Shown here piece after piece: positions 10,221 through 20,399 of a stretch of DNA of 64,000 nt. Made by a program: the position numbers and the translations under genes. Below the pieces are notes generated by a model. It saw only the letters and a program-made list of their open reading frames with translations, was not told the DNA's origin and ran no database searches. This stretch comes from Maratus speciosus (taxonomy: Eukaryota; Arthropoda; Arachnida; Araneae; Salticidae). Each line of letters opens with the position of its first letter. Position 1 is the stretch's first letter. The stretch is from positions 15,174,981 to 15,238,980 of the forward strand of contig OZ010798.1 of assembly GCA_963932465.1 (NCBI GenBank), read 5' to 3'.

Positions 10221-10905
10221 TACCATATTCGCAGAACTACAAAAATCACAACATGGCTTCCAAGAAGGTCGTTCGACGGAGTCAGCGATAGCCGAACTTT
10301 TCTCATTTATAAATCTGCTCAAAGAGAAAAATAATTATATTTCCCTAATATCCCTAGATTTCAAGAATGCATTTGACCGACTACCCTGGCCAGAGACCTT
10401 AGAAGAATTAAAATTCCTAAAACTAAAACAAGCATTAATAAACATAGCAGCATCATTTCTTTCAACAAGAGGAGCAATGCCGAATTGGCTGTCAAAAAAG
10501 ATCCACTGGTTTAGAAGAGGTTGCCCACAGGGGTCCTGTTTTGGACCTTTTCTTTGGAGAATATTCCTGAATAAATTACTGAGAATATTAAAGAAACATG
10601 GCTTTAAGATAATAGCATATGCCGACGATCTTCTTCTAATTATTTTTGGCCAAACAAGAAGACAGTTGGAGCAGATGGGAAGAGAGGTACTACAAATAAT
10701 AAGTGATTGGGCGAAACAAACGGATATGAAGTTCTCATATGACAAATGTGTAGTGTTAAATCTTCGAAGACCACGTTTCCTGAAGAGAGGACCAATATAT
10801 AAATTGGATGGGCACTCCCTTAAATCTGAAAATACAATAGACTACTTGGGCTTAACATTGGATAAAACACTGTCTTTTCTTCCGCACCTGAATAAAAACG
10901 TATAG
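10220..10905 (+). pseudogene. LINE reverse transcriptase fragment
   Basis: The frame encodes RT blocks in order: QHGFQEGRSTESA (fingers), SLDFKNAFDRLPW (catalytic motif A aspartate), GCPQGSCFGPFLW (motif B), AYADDLLLI (motif C, two catalytic aspartates), and DYLGLTLD (thumb-side motif). The enzyme would copy the LINE RNA into DNA at a nicked target site. The frame is open upstream to 10105 only because it runs through the T run and unrelated DNA. It stops at 10903-10905, where the family normally continues, so a nonsense or frameshift lesion separates it from the RNase H part. The N-terminal endonuclease is absent. Confidence 0.9.
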
Positions 10906-11040
10906 AAATTAATCAAATATCACAAAATCTTCTAAAATTCGCCGCTGCATATGTAGGCCTTTCGAAAAAATTTTAAAAATCTGGTACTTACAAATATTAG
11001 AAAAAAAAATATCCTATGCCGCTTCATGTTGGTTTCGACA

Positions 11041-11788
11041 CCTATCAGTCTCACATGGCTACAGGCTACTATCGGCAATTCAGACACAATGCCTTTTGCT
11101 TCTGTCGAGAGCTTATAGAAAATCATCAACGGCAGCTTTGAATGTATTGTGCGGCATTCAACCATTGGCGATCCAATTAAATACATTAGCAATTTCAGGA
11201 CAGGTCCTACGTCTGGGGATTCCAATAGAGGACAACTTTCCAGTCTTCTATCAACCGAAAATATCCTCATCCATACCTTCCCCACATCAAGATTATCTTT
11301 TACTACAAGAAGGAGTTCCATCCACTTCAACAATAAATATATACACTGACGGCTCCAAATCAGATGCTGGCACAGCGTATGCTTTCTGTGTTTATAAAGA
11401 AGGAAAATGCATCCATACTCATCAAATAAAGTTACAAATATCAAATTCAATCTTTCAAGCTGAACAACTCGCCATATTAGATGCAATATTATGGGCAGAC
11501 TCCTCAGGGGACGGGAACTTCGTCATTTACACAGATAACCAGTCAAGTCTTGCATTATTGGAGAACGTTTTTAGTACAGATTTTATCACATCAAAAATTA
11601 TAATAGCCTTGCAGAAAACATCTAAATCAATTAAATTTCAATGGGTTCGGGGACACACAGGTATTAAAGGAAATGAACATGCAGATCAACTAGCCAAAGA
11701 TGCAATAACAAATATTAAAGTACGAGAAGTATTTCATCCATACCTTAAAAAGAAATTGAAAAAAGAAGACAAATGGAAGCAGCAGTAG
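11041..11788 (+). pseudogene. LINE RNase H domain fragment
   Basis: The frame begins with the LLLSRAYRKSSTAAL motif common downstream of RT in R1-like LINEs. It then shows all RNase H catalytic positions: IYTDGSKSDAG (Asp), FQAEQLAIL (Glu), VIYTDNQSS (Asp), and WVRGHTGIKGNEHADQLAK (His and Asp). RNase H would degrade the RNA strand of the RNA:DNA hybrid. It is out of frame with the RT segment and stops at about 11786, before the C-terminal knuckle. A 184-codon frame on the opposite strand is a shadow. Confidence 0.88.
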
Positions 11789-11889
11789 GATTATGGCAGA
11801 TTTACTTACAAATTAGGTCCAAAAGTATCAACAGACAGTACATAGAAACCTGTATATCTTCTCAACTAATCATGGACCCTTCCCGTCCT

Positions 11890-12150
11890 ACCTATTCAAA
11901 ATAAATAAATCTCCGTCGCCACTGTGTACCTGTGGGAGAAATTGGTAACTCTCTTCACTATGTGCTCAGCTGTCCATTAACATCAACCCTCCATATCCGT
12001 AAATCAGCCACAATAGAACATCACCATTGGTTCAAATTTGTGCTGAAAACACCAATGCTATATACTAAAATAATAGATTGTGTGCGGTTACTAGAAAACA
12101 ATCAACAAATTTTTCAAAACCCACAAATGCCAATAGATGAACAAGATTAG
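11890..12150 (+). pseudogene. LINE ORF2 C-terminal Cys/His knuckle remnant
   Basis: CTCG in one frame is followed, after a one-base shift near 11936, by EIGNSLHYVLSCPLTS in the next. Together these give the C-x-C, H, C spacing of the C-terminal knuckle of R1/I-type ORF2. The rest, ending in MPIDEQD, has no recognised domain. The shift makes this part of the same pseudogene. Confidence 0.75.
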
Positions 12151-12645
12151 CACTAATGAACAGAAACATGAACTTCAGGCCAAACAGTGCCTAACTAAAT
12201 TGAGAATATAAAATTTAGAAAACTCTTGTACATAGAACAACCATACACTCAGGTTATCCATAACCTTAATGTTATCTCACAACAAAACACTTGAACTCAT
12301 GATAATAACTATTAAACTAATGCACCTGAGAATATGTAGAGCTTAAGAACATCTTATTCATCTGCTGCTATTTGTAATTAATCAATCATATTCGTGTTGA
12401 AAATAATACACATTTTCGTCTGTAAAGCGCTCAGCTCATCTGTTCTATTATTACTTTTATTATTATATTTATAATTACTATTATTATTATTTGTACTATT
12501 ACCTTTATTTCTTATTGTTAAAACTATTGTTAAATATTGTATTTTTTTTTTTTTTGAATAAACTTGCAACGCAGGATCTGGAAGCCTATGCCAATGGTGG
12601 GTTATCCCGCGTTGTAGAAAATGTAAAATGTAAAAAATGTACAAT
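12151..12645 (+). other. LINE 3' untranslated region
   Basis: Non-coding, AT-rich sequence follows the last coding remnant. It contains TTATTATT-type simple sequence, a 14-base T run, the near-palindrome AACGCAGGAT...ATCCCGCGTT (12567-12613) and the putative tail. The short frames here are not genes. Confidence 0.55.
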
Positions 12646-12776
12646 ATTCGCCCATGTTTCTATGTGCGTGGGTAGTTAGTCTATTTAAAATCCAAATATG
12701 GTAGGTTTTCACTAAAAATTATAACATTTAGGGCCTAAAAGTGACTAGGGGGACGAAATATGGGCACTTTACCCTA

Positions 12777-13111
12777 TGTTTATTCCGTGTCAGCGCCTCA
12801 CTATTTTCAATGGTCTGACTTTTGTAATCGCGTAAGTTTGTTTTTGTCTGTTTGAACAACTTGGCGATATTAGTTGATTGATTATTTTAGATGTACGCAT
12901 CTTTCGGGACGCTCACTAATATTTATTTTTCGCCAATTTGGATTGTTTAGCGTGCCAATTAGTGTCAGTTTGAAATTGTTTTTGTTCTGAGTTCGTAATG
13001 TATTCAATTAAATAAAAGAGTTCAAAACTAGACAAACCAAGGAAGTTGCTTATCACTTAATATTATTAGTGTTCTAAATATTTGGGGCACAGTGCCTCTT
13101 GCAAAGTGACA
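12777..13111 (+). other. Probable 5' flank of integrase-like element
   Basis: This stretch precedes the start codon at 13112. It holds no gene. Short words CGGGACGCTCAC and CGTGCCAATTAG stand out as GC-richer, but no terminal repeat or promoter could be fixed. Confidence 0.35.
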
Positions 13112-13408
13112 ATGGCTACTGAAATTATCGAAAAAATTTGTAGAATGTACTATTTACTCAAAATTTTTTTTTATGGAAAATCAAAATACAGTCAACTGCA
13201 AGGCTCAGTTGATAGAGCAAACCAAGACATTGAAAAGATATTTACTTGGCTTGAAACTAACAAACAACATAGGGGTCAGAAGGAATAAAATTCATTCAAT
13301 TTCTGAAAAATAGATCACGTCACTCTGGAATAGAGCGCAGTCGATATGAAGCTTTATTTGGCTATAAAGTGAATGTAGGTTTAACCCATTAACACCCAGT
13401 GGCATATA

Positions 13409-13540
13409 CAGTAAACTGTGTCTAAGGCGGAATCGATCGGGACCGATGAAATTTTCCGCCGTAGACAATATTCCGCCTTATGCAAAATACCACCCAATAA
13501 ATAAATAAATGAGTAAAATTTAAAAATAATGCGCAAGTTG

Positions 13541-13580
<40 letters not shown>

Positions 13581-14252
13581 TTGCATTCGCGGTTACCTTT
13601 AGTACCGTTCTTTAAAATAAAATTGTTAATGAAATTAAATTTTTTATTAAATTTATAGTCTTTAATAATATTAAAAAACACTATTCGAACGTTGAAATAA
13701 AGGGTATTGATTAGAAATTGCTTCAGTTCTGGAATTAAATGAAAAATATTCACTTTAACAAATACAATCGTATACCTAATCTTTAACATAGTTTCTGACG
13801 AGACGGAAAATAATATCTTATCGATTCTTGTTTTTACTTCCAATTTAACAAGCATTCTTCAGTAACACATTATGAGTCACATTGTGCTAATTATTATGCT
13901 TAAAATTTACCATTTTTAACCATAAAATTAAATATGTTACTTTTGAATTAACTTTATAAATCTATTACGAAATTTAATTAAAATGTTCGAGGCTATTTGA
14001 TGTATATACATATCAGTTTTAAAGTTTCATGAATCAAATGCATTTCATTTTTAAAATATCATTTTTTCCGCCTTATGCAAAATTTTCGGTTCGGTGGGAC
14101 CTTAAAAACCTTTCCGTTTCCGCGTTAGGCAGATTCCGGCTTAAACAGCATGGATTAATGTTATTTTCTTTGGGTTCACCAGGAATTTGGAAAATTTCCG
14201 CGTTAGACAGATTTGCGGCTTACACAGAGTCCGCCTTAGACAGAATTTACTG
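13409..14252. mobile_element. Pogo/Tigger-like MITE nested in TTAA element A
   Basis: Termini CAGTAAACTGTGTCTAAGGC and its inverted partner (reverse complement CAGTAAATTCTGTCTAAGGC) are flanked by TA (13407-13408 and 14253-14254). Subterminal TTCCGCCTTATGCAAAAT words occur at both ends. The interior has a TA microsatellite (13541-13562) with a T run and no transposase. The 111-codon opposite-strand frame inside is AT-rich and not convincing as a gene. Confidence 0.85.
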
Positions 14253-14653
14253 TATTTAGATCGCTAGACTTAGTGGCAAGAACGGTCTTTTCACACCAGT
14301 AAATATGAAGATAAATATACACATTCTTTCACGAGACAAATTCCTTGATAAAATAAGATAAAAATTACTCTCCTTTTAAAAGTGGTGGGAAATCAAAAAT
14401 TTAAATTTTAACGAAGAAAATAATTCGGGCGTTAAGAGGGCTGGTCACTCAGCCTCCGGTTTTCCCTCACTCATGTAAAGTCTATGGGCATTGGGTGCAT
14501 TCGTCTATTTAAAATATCTCCTCGGGAAATTCGTATTTTTAACTTTTATTTTTTGTGTATACTTCCTTAAAGAGGTCTCTTTTTTTCTTAGTTCACAAAC
14601 TATTTCTAAAGTATAGACTTAATTTTATAGGAAGTGTTAAAATCTGACTCACA

Positions 14654-15036
14654 CACTGTAAAAAAAAAATCTGTAGTTCTACAGATGTAAAGTTACATGC
14701 TTACTAAACTTTCACCTGTAACTGTACGAAAAAAGCTGCAAATCTACAAGACTAGTTTTTGTAAAGCTACAAAAATCTGTAACTTTACAAATGAATCTGC
14801 TAAAATTTCAGTAATCTTACTAAACTTTTATTTGTAACCCTGGCTGCAGTTACATGAAAAGTTTTCGGAATCCCAGTTTCCAAAAAAATTCTTAGTAACC
14901 TTACAGATTTTTTGATTTTCGGCGCAAAAGTATGTCTGTTACATGAAATTTTGTTGTTGCCGTTACATGAAAAGTTCTAGGAATCCCAGTTTCCTAGAAA
15001 AACTTTAGTAACTTCTCAGATTTTTTTTTTACAGTG
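14654..15036. mobile_element. CACTGTAAAA MITE, copy 1
   Basis: Termini CACTGTAAAAA...TCTG are inverted and flanked by CA on both sides. The empty site is seen at 56237 (ACTCACAGTTCGACC). The interior is built of many short words related to TCTGTAA and TTACTAA in both orientations. A second copy, reversed, lies at 16171-16506. Non-coding. Confidence 0.88.
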
Positions 15037-15181
15037 CAGTTCGACCGCTTTTAACATATAAAATATTAAATTCGGCATAGATTTTAGAAATATTTTGAAA
15101 AAAAAAGAGAAAAAGAAACATCCTTTAAGAAGAGTACACAGAAAAAAGATGTTGAAAATAGGAATTTCCCGAGAAGCTATT

Positions 15182-15700
15182 TTAATCCTTAAATGCCGGG
15201 TGTTGCTTTTTGGCAACATACCCAATTTAATATTCTAAAATACTATTAGAATAATAGGGAAGCTATAATGCCTAATGTTGCCAATAAAATACATTCTGAA
15301 AATATTATTAAATAGATTTTCAACATGTAGATGGCAACACTTGTGATGTTTAAGAATAAAGATTGATTTATTTTTTCAAATATTGCTACATGTTGTTTTT
15401 ATTTTGTTTGGAAGCTTGCGAAATGCCCTATTTTTTTCTGCCGTGAGCAAGTAAAATTTATTTATTATGATAATTCTGAAAATTCTTGTGTGTTTAATAA
15501 TATAGAATTTTATCAGAGAAAATTATTTTTTCAATTAAAGACCAGTATTGCCGATTAGTAACAAACTGTTTTTTAGCCGTAAACCATACTTAAAACAAAA
15601 TAGGATTTTTTAAAGTATTTTTCCCATGATTTATTTAAAAAATGAAAGCCGAAAAACATTATTACAATGATTTTTGAAAAATCAGGCAATTAAGGGTTAA
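15182..15700. mobile_element. TTAA element D, nested in element B
   Basis: TTAA occurs at both ends (15182-15185 and 15697-15700). The left end is TTAATCCTTAAATGCC and the reverse complement of the right end is TTAACCCTTAATTGCC. The block is absent from the related element at 56026-56414. It is AT-rich and non-coding, with subterminal TTGGCAACA words. Confidence 0.82.
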
Positions 15701-16170
15701 ATAGACGAATGCATCAAAAGTCCATAGACTTAACATTACGGAGGAGAATTCCGAAGCTGAGTGGCCTGCCCCCTTAATGGGTTAATAACCTATTTGCTAG
15801 TCGATATTTTATCAGGAATCACAAGTGAAGAAGACGTTAATAAGAGTGTTGGCCAAATTGCAGGGGTACAACATAATTATGAAATAGCAGAGAGAGAAAA
15901 ATAGTTTCGACGATGTTGAAATGGAAGACTTTGAAGAAAACAAGGAAGAATGTTCTTTTGCACTAGATGAAATTTTCAAAAATATTCAAGAAGCTCGACG
16001 CTCTGCTAAAGTAACTAAATAAGGAAGGGGGGAAATGTTACGGCCTTTCGAAGTTAAAATTTTTCATGTTCAGATGTACGAGAAACCTTTCGAAGAAGAA
16101 TACCAAAGGTAGATATGGGAGCGGCTGAAATATTATAGCTGTTATAATATCTAAGGAAAATGAAAACATA

Positions 16171-16506
16171 CGCTGTAAAATAAAAAATAAAAAAAAAAAT
16201 CTGTAAAGTTACTAAAATTTTTCTAGGAAACTGGAATTCCTAGAACTTTTTATGTAACGGCAACAACAAAAATTCCTGTAACAGATACACCCCTGCGCCG
16301 TAAATCAAAAAATCTGTAAGGTTACTAAGAATTTTTTAGTAAGAGTACTGTAATTTTAGCAGATTCATTTGTAAAGCTACAGATTTCTGCCGATTTACAA
16401 AAACTAGTTTTGTAGATTTACATCTTTTTTTGTAAAGTGTACAGATAAAATTTTAGTAAGCATGTAACTTTACAACTGTAGAATTACAGAATTTATTTTT
16501 ACAGTG
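16171..16506. mobile_element. CACTGTAAAA MITE, copy 2, in the integrase gene
   Basis: Termini CGCTGTAAAA and (reverse complement) CACTGTAAAA are flanked by TA (16169-16170 and 16507-16508). It is in the opposite orientation to the copy at 14654-15036. Removing it with one TA restores the integrase frame between ENI and YKIS. The TA target suggests a Tc1/mariner-mobilised MITE. Confidence 0.88.
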
Positions 16507-16690
16507 TATATAAAATTAGCACAAAACATGGCATTTTAAATCAACTGTACACAAGAAACGATTTTACTGACTGCAAGGAAGCTTTAATTTCAGTTAATGA
16601 AGTTCCAGTGAATGAAATAAATCTTAGAGAATATGCCCGTAAGAATTCCAGCCTTTGGGGTCAAGGATTTCAATATTCCAATTGTAACTA

Positions 16691-17121
16691 GAATTTCTGA
16701 AAAAAAAAAAATCAAAAACCCCTTGTAAATCCAAATACCATAATAGCTCTTACTGCCAATATAAATAATTTGCTAAAAATGTAATAAAAAATACAAAGCC
16801 CTTTGTAATTCTAAATGACACAATATCCTTTTCTGCCAAAATAAATAATTTGTTAGAAATGTAATAATATTGTATTTCTAATGTAATTTGTTTGCAATTT
16901 GTTGTTTGCTATAAAAATAATATAAATATTGTATGTGGAACCCTCCATCGATCTTTCTTATATAGACAAGATTTATTTTCTTCGACTTTCCGATGGTCGT
17001 CTAATTTTGCACTTCTGGGCGGGTGAAGAACATATGGCCTTCCTCTTCTTTTCTCTGGCTTTTCTTCTTTTTTATTCTATTAGATTAATGTAAGAATTAT
17101 CATATTACGACAGTAACTTCT
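16691..17121. other. Tail after integrase remnant, two-copy ~85-bp repeat
   Basis: No further gene. A unit with CCTTGTAA, CTGCCAA, ATAAATAATTTG and AATGTAATAA occurs twice at about 16715-16795 and 16800-16870. The end of the integrase-bearing element is not identified. Confidence 0.5.
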
Positions 17122-17419
17122 CTTAATACAGTGGCGCAGCCAGAATTCGGCTCTGGGGGGGGGGGGGGTGAGTTGTTAATAACAGTGATCGCCGGTTAAT
17201 TGAATCACTGACTAATCGATACAAAACTTAAAATGCATCAATGAAATAACACAAAACTATGTTAGATTTATTTTTTTAAAAATCACAGACAAATTTTAAA
17301 AGATGAAATAACATAGTACAACAAACATGTTTTGTATAAAAAATCATCGTGTGGTTCACCGGAAAATGTCTGGTGGTTGCAATCCAGGATTTCACTCCAA
17401 GACAATTCCAAATTCTTGT

Positions 17420-17639
17420 TTAACCCTTTGAGGGGAGGTGGTATGTTTATAAAACCACACAATTTTAATTCCCAAACGCCACAATGGCACCAGAATTTTA
17501 ATGAAACAATTTCAGGTTTATTAAAGTATGTGAAATGTAGCTCTTTCCTATTTAAAAATAAATTTGTTTGTAAATTCCGGTGTCATTCATTTATTTCAAC
17601 ATTTTTGGAATGAAAATGCTTTGCCCTTGAAAGGGTTAA
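17420..17639. mobile_element. 220-bp TTAA MITE family E, copy 1
   Basis: It begins TTAACCCTTTGAGG and ends CCTTGAAAGGGTTAA, with TTAA at both ends. It shares CACCAGAATTT, ACAATTT and GTAAATTCCGGTG-like words with 22441-22659, a same-length copy. A plus-strand frame over it is fortuitous. Confidence 0.85.
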
Positions 17640-17939
17640 TAATGAAACAATTTCAGCAAAATTTTCAATAGACTTATCTTGCTTTGTGTTAATGTAATAA
17701 AATCGCGAGAATTGTAGGAATTTATAATTATCTATGTCCAAACAGTGCTGAATTAGGTATTCTATATTTTGAAATGTAGTTAAACATATTGAGCACGGTA
17801 TAGTTGACTGAATTACTATGCGCTACCAGCACTTTAAGTGACATGGAATTTCGCATAAAGGGAAAGCAATGTAAATTTATTGAAAATTTCGATAAAATAT
17901 TTTCATTATCGTTACATATCTAAAAAAATATGTGGGTTC

Positions 17940-18130
17940 CACTTGAACTCTTATTTATACTAATATTATAAAGAAGCAACGTTTTTTTTGTTAGTTTGTG
18001 TGTTTGTAGGGAGTAATTTCTGGAGCTATCGAACCAATTTCAATAATAATGGTGGCAAATTGATGGTGACAGTCCTTGTTTCACCATAGGCTATATTTTA
18101 TGCCGGTGGCACTACCCCCCAAGGGATAGC
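17940..18130. repeat. ATACTAATATTATAAAG-type dispersed repeat remnant
   Basis: The sequence ATACTAATATTATAAAG, a TTTGTGTGTTTGTAGG stretch, GGAGCTATCGAACC and ATAGGCTATATTTTATG recall a repeat pattern common in arthropod genomes. I recognise the pattern but cannot assign it to a class. Confidence 0.4.
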
Positions 18131-18442
18131 AGGGGCAAGTCACGTTCTAAAAATGAAATATTTGCGTTACTGAAGGTCGTAAAAACTTGAAATTTGGCAT
18201 GGTAGTTGCTTATAAGATGTAAATGCTTTCTAAGAACTGTTTGTAAAAAAATCAAAACTTAAATGAAAACTGAAATGAGCGTAAAAGCTTCAAATTACAT
18301 TCTAAATTATATCATTTATTTAGAATTAGTTTTAATTCATCTCATTAAATTAAGTCTCATTTTCGCAATGTTGTGTAATAATGAAGTTTAGTCAAACTGT
18401 GACTTAGTAACTTTTGAGGGGGGGATCCATTCCCTGCACTAA

Positions 18443-18710
18443 CTATGAGTTTTTTCGCGATCTTTTGACGAAATTTGTGTTATTTTCGCGATCTTTTGAG
18501 AAAATTTGTGGTTTTTTGCGATCTTTTGACGAAATTTGCGCTTTTTCGCGATTTTTTGACGAAATTTGTGGGTTTTTTCGCGATTCTTGGAGGAAATGTG
18601 CGTTTTTTCCACGATTCTTGGACGAAATTTTGCGCGTTTTCTGCGATTCTTTGACGAAATTTGCGTTTCTCCCGTAATCCTTTGACGAAATTCGCTATTT
18701 TTCTTCAAAC
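18443..18710. repeat. ~31-bp minisatellite, about 9 units
   Basis: Units of the type TTTTTCGCGATTCTTTGACG followed by AAATTTGTG repeat with steps of 30-32 bases (unit marks at 18457, 18488, 18518, 18548, 18580, 18611, 18643, 18674). Long frames on both strands here come from the repetition and are not considered genes. Confidence 0.9.
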
Positions 18711-19020
18711 AATTGACAATTTTTTTTGGCACCATTTATCAGAATTAGCGATATTTTTTATGTCTGAATTTTCGGATTGATGACCGATTTTTTAAAATTT
18801 TCGCAAAATTCGGAACAGAATCACCAATAAGTAAAATTTTATTCAACAAAACCGCGGATTCTAAATAAGCCCGAAAGTTTTAATATTAACTTTGGTTTTG
18901 ATTCATTAAAGCGGCTAATTTGCTCGACTAGTGATTCATATAAGCGGCAGTCATACTAATTATTTTAGTTCTGGGAGGGGTTTTAACCCCCCCCCCCCTT
19001 CGCTGCGCCAGTGCTTAATA

Positions 19021-19762
19021 TATTTGCTATATGTTAAAATTATTTTAATAGAAATAGAATAGAATAAATTTAAAATTTTCTACATATGCTACATTTTTCT
19101 TAATATTTATTGCTGAAAGTATGCACTTTAAAACTGATTATTTATTCTTTCATCATTTCAGTGGTCAAAACTTTTACCTAATTTACCCATTTCAGTAATT
19201 ATAAAAATAATTATCTTTAACCCCTTAGTCCTTGGTGTCCTATTAATAGGGCACATTTTTTGATTGAGTACTATTATTATCTCTTAACAGTTATTTTTGT
19301 TATTAACTTCACACAGTTATGATAGTGCATGTTTCAGTAAACAACATACTCGTTACGAAGCTTAATTAATCATATTGACAGACCTTCATTGATAATTATT
19401 AATAATAAACGGTAAATTTGATTAATATGCAGTAGTTATCGAATTTACCGAAAAACGCGATTATACTTAAAATTAAACTATGTGCAAATTACTTAAAAGA
19501 TGAAAAAATATTTAAAAAGGTGTTAAATTACTTTAATATCCTTAGTGCTTTCAACTATATACATAGCCTTCGTCAGAGAATGCAAAAATACAAACGTCTT
19601 ATTTTCAAATTTTACGTAGTTGGTGTTGAAAGGAGTGAAAGTGAAAGTCAATTTTTAGATCCGGAAAACATTCGGAAAATAAAAATAAAAATATGGATAT
19701 ATGGCATATTACGCATTTTATGATTCTTTAAGCAAACTGAGCCAAACTCTGGGTATGTTGTA
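19021..19762. other. AT-rich DNA; copy of a repeat also at the window end
   Basis: No gene. Bases 19465-19545 (AAACTATGTG, AATTACTTAAAAGATGA, GTTAAATTACTTTAATATC) match 63925-64000, so the window ends inside another copy. The following CTTTCAACTATATACAT and CTTCGTCAGAGAATG blocks resemble the CTGAGTCGTCATCAGAATG part of foldback 1. Confidence 0.55.
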
Positions 19763-19884
19763 GGATAAAACGTCATTACAAACAGTATTTTCTTTAATAA
19801 TAATTTCTATTGATACACGGATAATTAAATCATGATAATTCTTTAAGGGTAATAATAGGGGGTTCATGTAATGACGTTTTATCC
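19763..19884. mobile_element. Small MITE with GGATAAAACGTCATTAC ends
   Basis: GGATAAAACGTCATTAC at 19763 and GTAATGACGTTTTATCC ending at 19884 are perfect 17-base inverted termini about 120 bases apart. No clear target duplication could be read. Non-coding. Confidence 0.7.
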
Positions 19885-20399
19885 CTTGTTTGGCGATTTA
19901 TCACCTGCACTCGGCTAACATAAAAATACAGAGTTCATGATTTCTGTATCAGATCTTCCGATTTGCCGAAGGATTGAGCAACTAAATTAAATTATGAATA
20001 AAAGTAACATGATACAATGCTTAGCACAGATTTAAAGGAGACCAAACTGCTCGCCAAGGGTGGCTAGTTAATAATAACCGAATTTATCAAATTAGCCGTA
20101 AGATATAGGATATTAATTGAATCATTGTGTTTGTTAACTTTCGGGGTTGATTCAGTGTTGAGGATATTAATTTATAGACGGATATTATTTATTATCCCGC
20201 ATTATTATTATTATTATTATTATTACTTCATATTAGATAATTTTGTTATTACCCTTGGGGACATACTTAAAAACAAGGTGCGTACACGTATATGCCCTTC
20301 AGTTCATTATTCTGTGATTGAAGCTATTTTCTGATATTCGGCATATTATTCCTTTTGTTTTAGTGACTTAAAAATAAAGAAGTAGGATATTGTACGTCA
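19885..20399. other. AT-rich spacer with ATT microsatellite
   Basis: No gene seen. An (ATT)n run lies at 20201-20225. CGAATTTATCAAATTAGCC near 20080 is related to words at 9400 and 19440. Confidence 0.4.

Larger units (their letters stand above)
10220..12645 (+). mobile_element. 5'-truncated non-LTR retrotransposon (RNase H-bearing, R1/LOA/I-like)
   Basis: The order reverse transcriptase, RNase H, cysteine/histidine knuckle, then a non-coding tail fits LINE ORF2 of RNase H-bearing arthropod clades. The endonuclease and ORF1 are missing. The left junction directly follows a T run (10195-10219). After the coding remains come about 490 bases of 3' sequence, including a T run (12541-12554) and an AAAATGTAAAATGTAAAAAA tail near 12620-12640, which I take as the likely end. 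It sits wholly inside the TIR element 9523-12774. Confidence 0.8.
9523..12774. mobile_element. TA-flanked TIR element hosting a LINE
   Basis: The left end GGGAAAAGTGCCCATATTTC and the right end (reverse complement GGGTAAAGTGCCCATATTTC) continue in common through CGTCCCCCT, about 29 bases. TA lies on both sides (9521-9522 and 12775-12776). Subterminal GGGACGAAATTAGGA words recur near 9901 and 10119. No transposase of its own is seen. Everything between about 10220 and 12645 is an inserted LINE, so the element without it would be about 0.8 kb. The class is Tc1/mariner-like by flank only. Confidence 0.8.
14432..15777. mobile_element. TTAA element B, first copy, carrying two nested MITEs
   Basis: TTAA flanks the element (14432-14435 and 15774-15777), with termini TTAAGAGGGCTGGTCACTC and inverted TTAAGGGGGCAGGCCACTC. 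An uninterrupted 389-bp relative at 56026-56414 shows the original structure. Comparison reveals two later insertions here: 14654-15036 and 15182-15700. Non-coding. Confidence 0.9.
13381..15785. mobile_element. TTAA element A, inserted in the integrase gene
   Basis: TTAA lies at both ends (13381-13384 and 15782-15785). The left terminus is TTAACCCATTAACACCC. The right terminus reads as its inverted copy once the element nested at 14432-15777 is removed. The host reading frame is continuous when the element and one TTAA are taken out. TTAACCC termini and TTAA targets fit piggyBac-type transposition. It encodes nothing itself. Confidence 0.82.
13112..16690 (+). pseudogene. KRBA2/Ginger-like retroviral-type integrase gene, deleted and interrupted
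   Basis: Sixteen N-terminal codons (MATEIIEKICRMYYLL) pass directly into YGKSKYSQLQGSVDRANQDI, the end of a DDE integrase core in KRBA2/SCAND3-type proteins. The zinc finger and most of the core are therefore missing through internal deletion. Then come a frameshift near 13278, FIQFLKNRSRHSGI and RYEALFGYKVNVGL up to 13380. A 2.4-kb nested insertion (13381-15785) follows. The frame then resumes exactly with DILSGITSEEDV (15786-15903), an acidic stretch (15916-16021), a short beta-strand-like part (16080-16168), a second insertion (16171-16506), and STKHGILNQLYTRNDFTDCK to 16690. Removing each insertion with one target copy leaves the frame open across the junction. Such proteins act as cut-and-paste integrases. 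This copy cannot be active. Confidence 0.82.
17129..19013. mobile_element. TIR element with CAGTGGCGCAGC ends
   Basis: The left end CAGTGGCGCAGC followed soon by a G run, and the right end (reverse complement CACTGGCGCAGC followed by a G run), are flanked by CTTAATA on both sides (17122-17128 and 19014-19020). This is a 7-bp duplication, or 8 bp with one mismatch, compatible with hAT-type insertion. The interior carries a nested TTAA MITE, a ~31-bp minisatellite and no transposase. Confidence 0.8.

Noticed and set aside
10932..11486. 184-codon minus-strand frame
   Set aside because: It is antisense to the LINE RNase H region, which has clear catalytic motifs on the plus strand.
13520..13855. 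111-codon minus-strand frame
   Set aside because: Starts beyond a TA microsatellite and T run inside a pogo-like MITE; composition follows AT content.
18414..18735. Charged repeat proteins on both strands
   Set aside because: Products of a 31-bp minisatellite; both strands open, no start context, unit length not a constant multiple of three.
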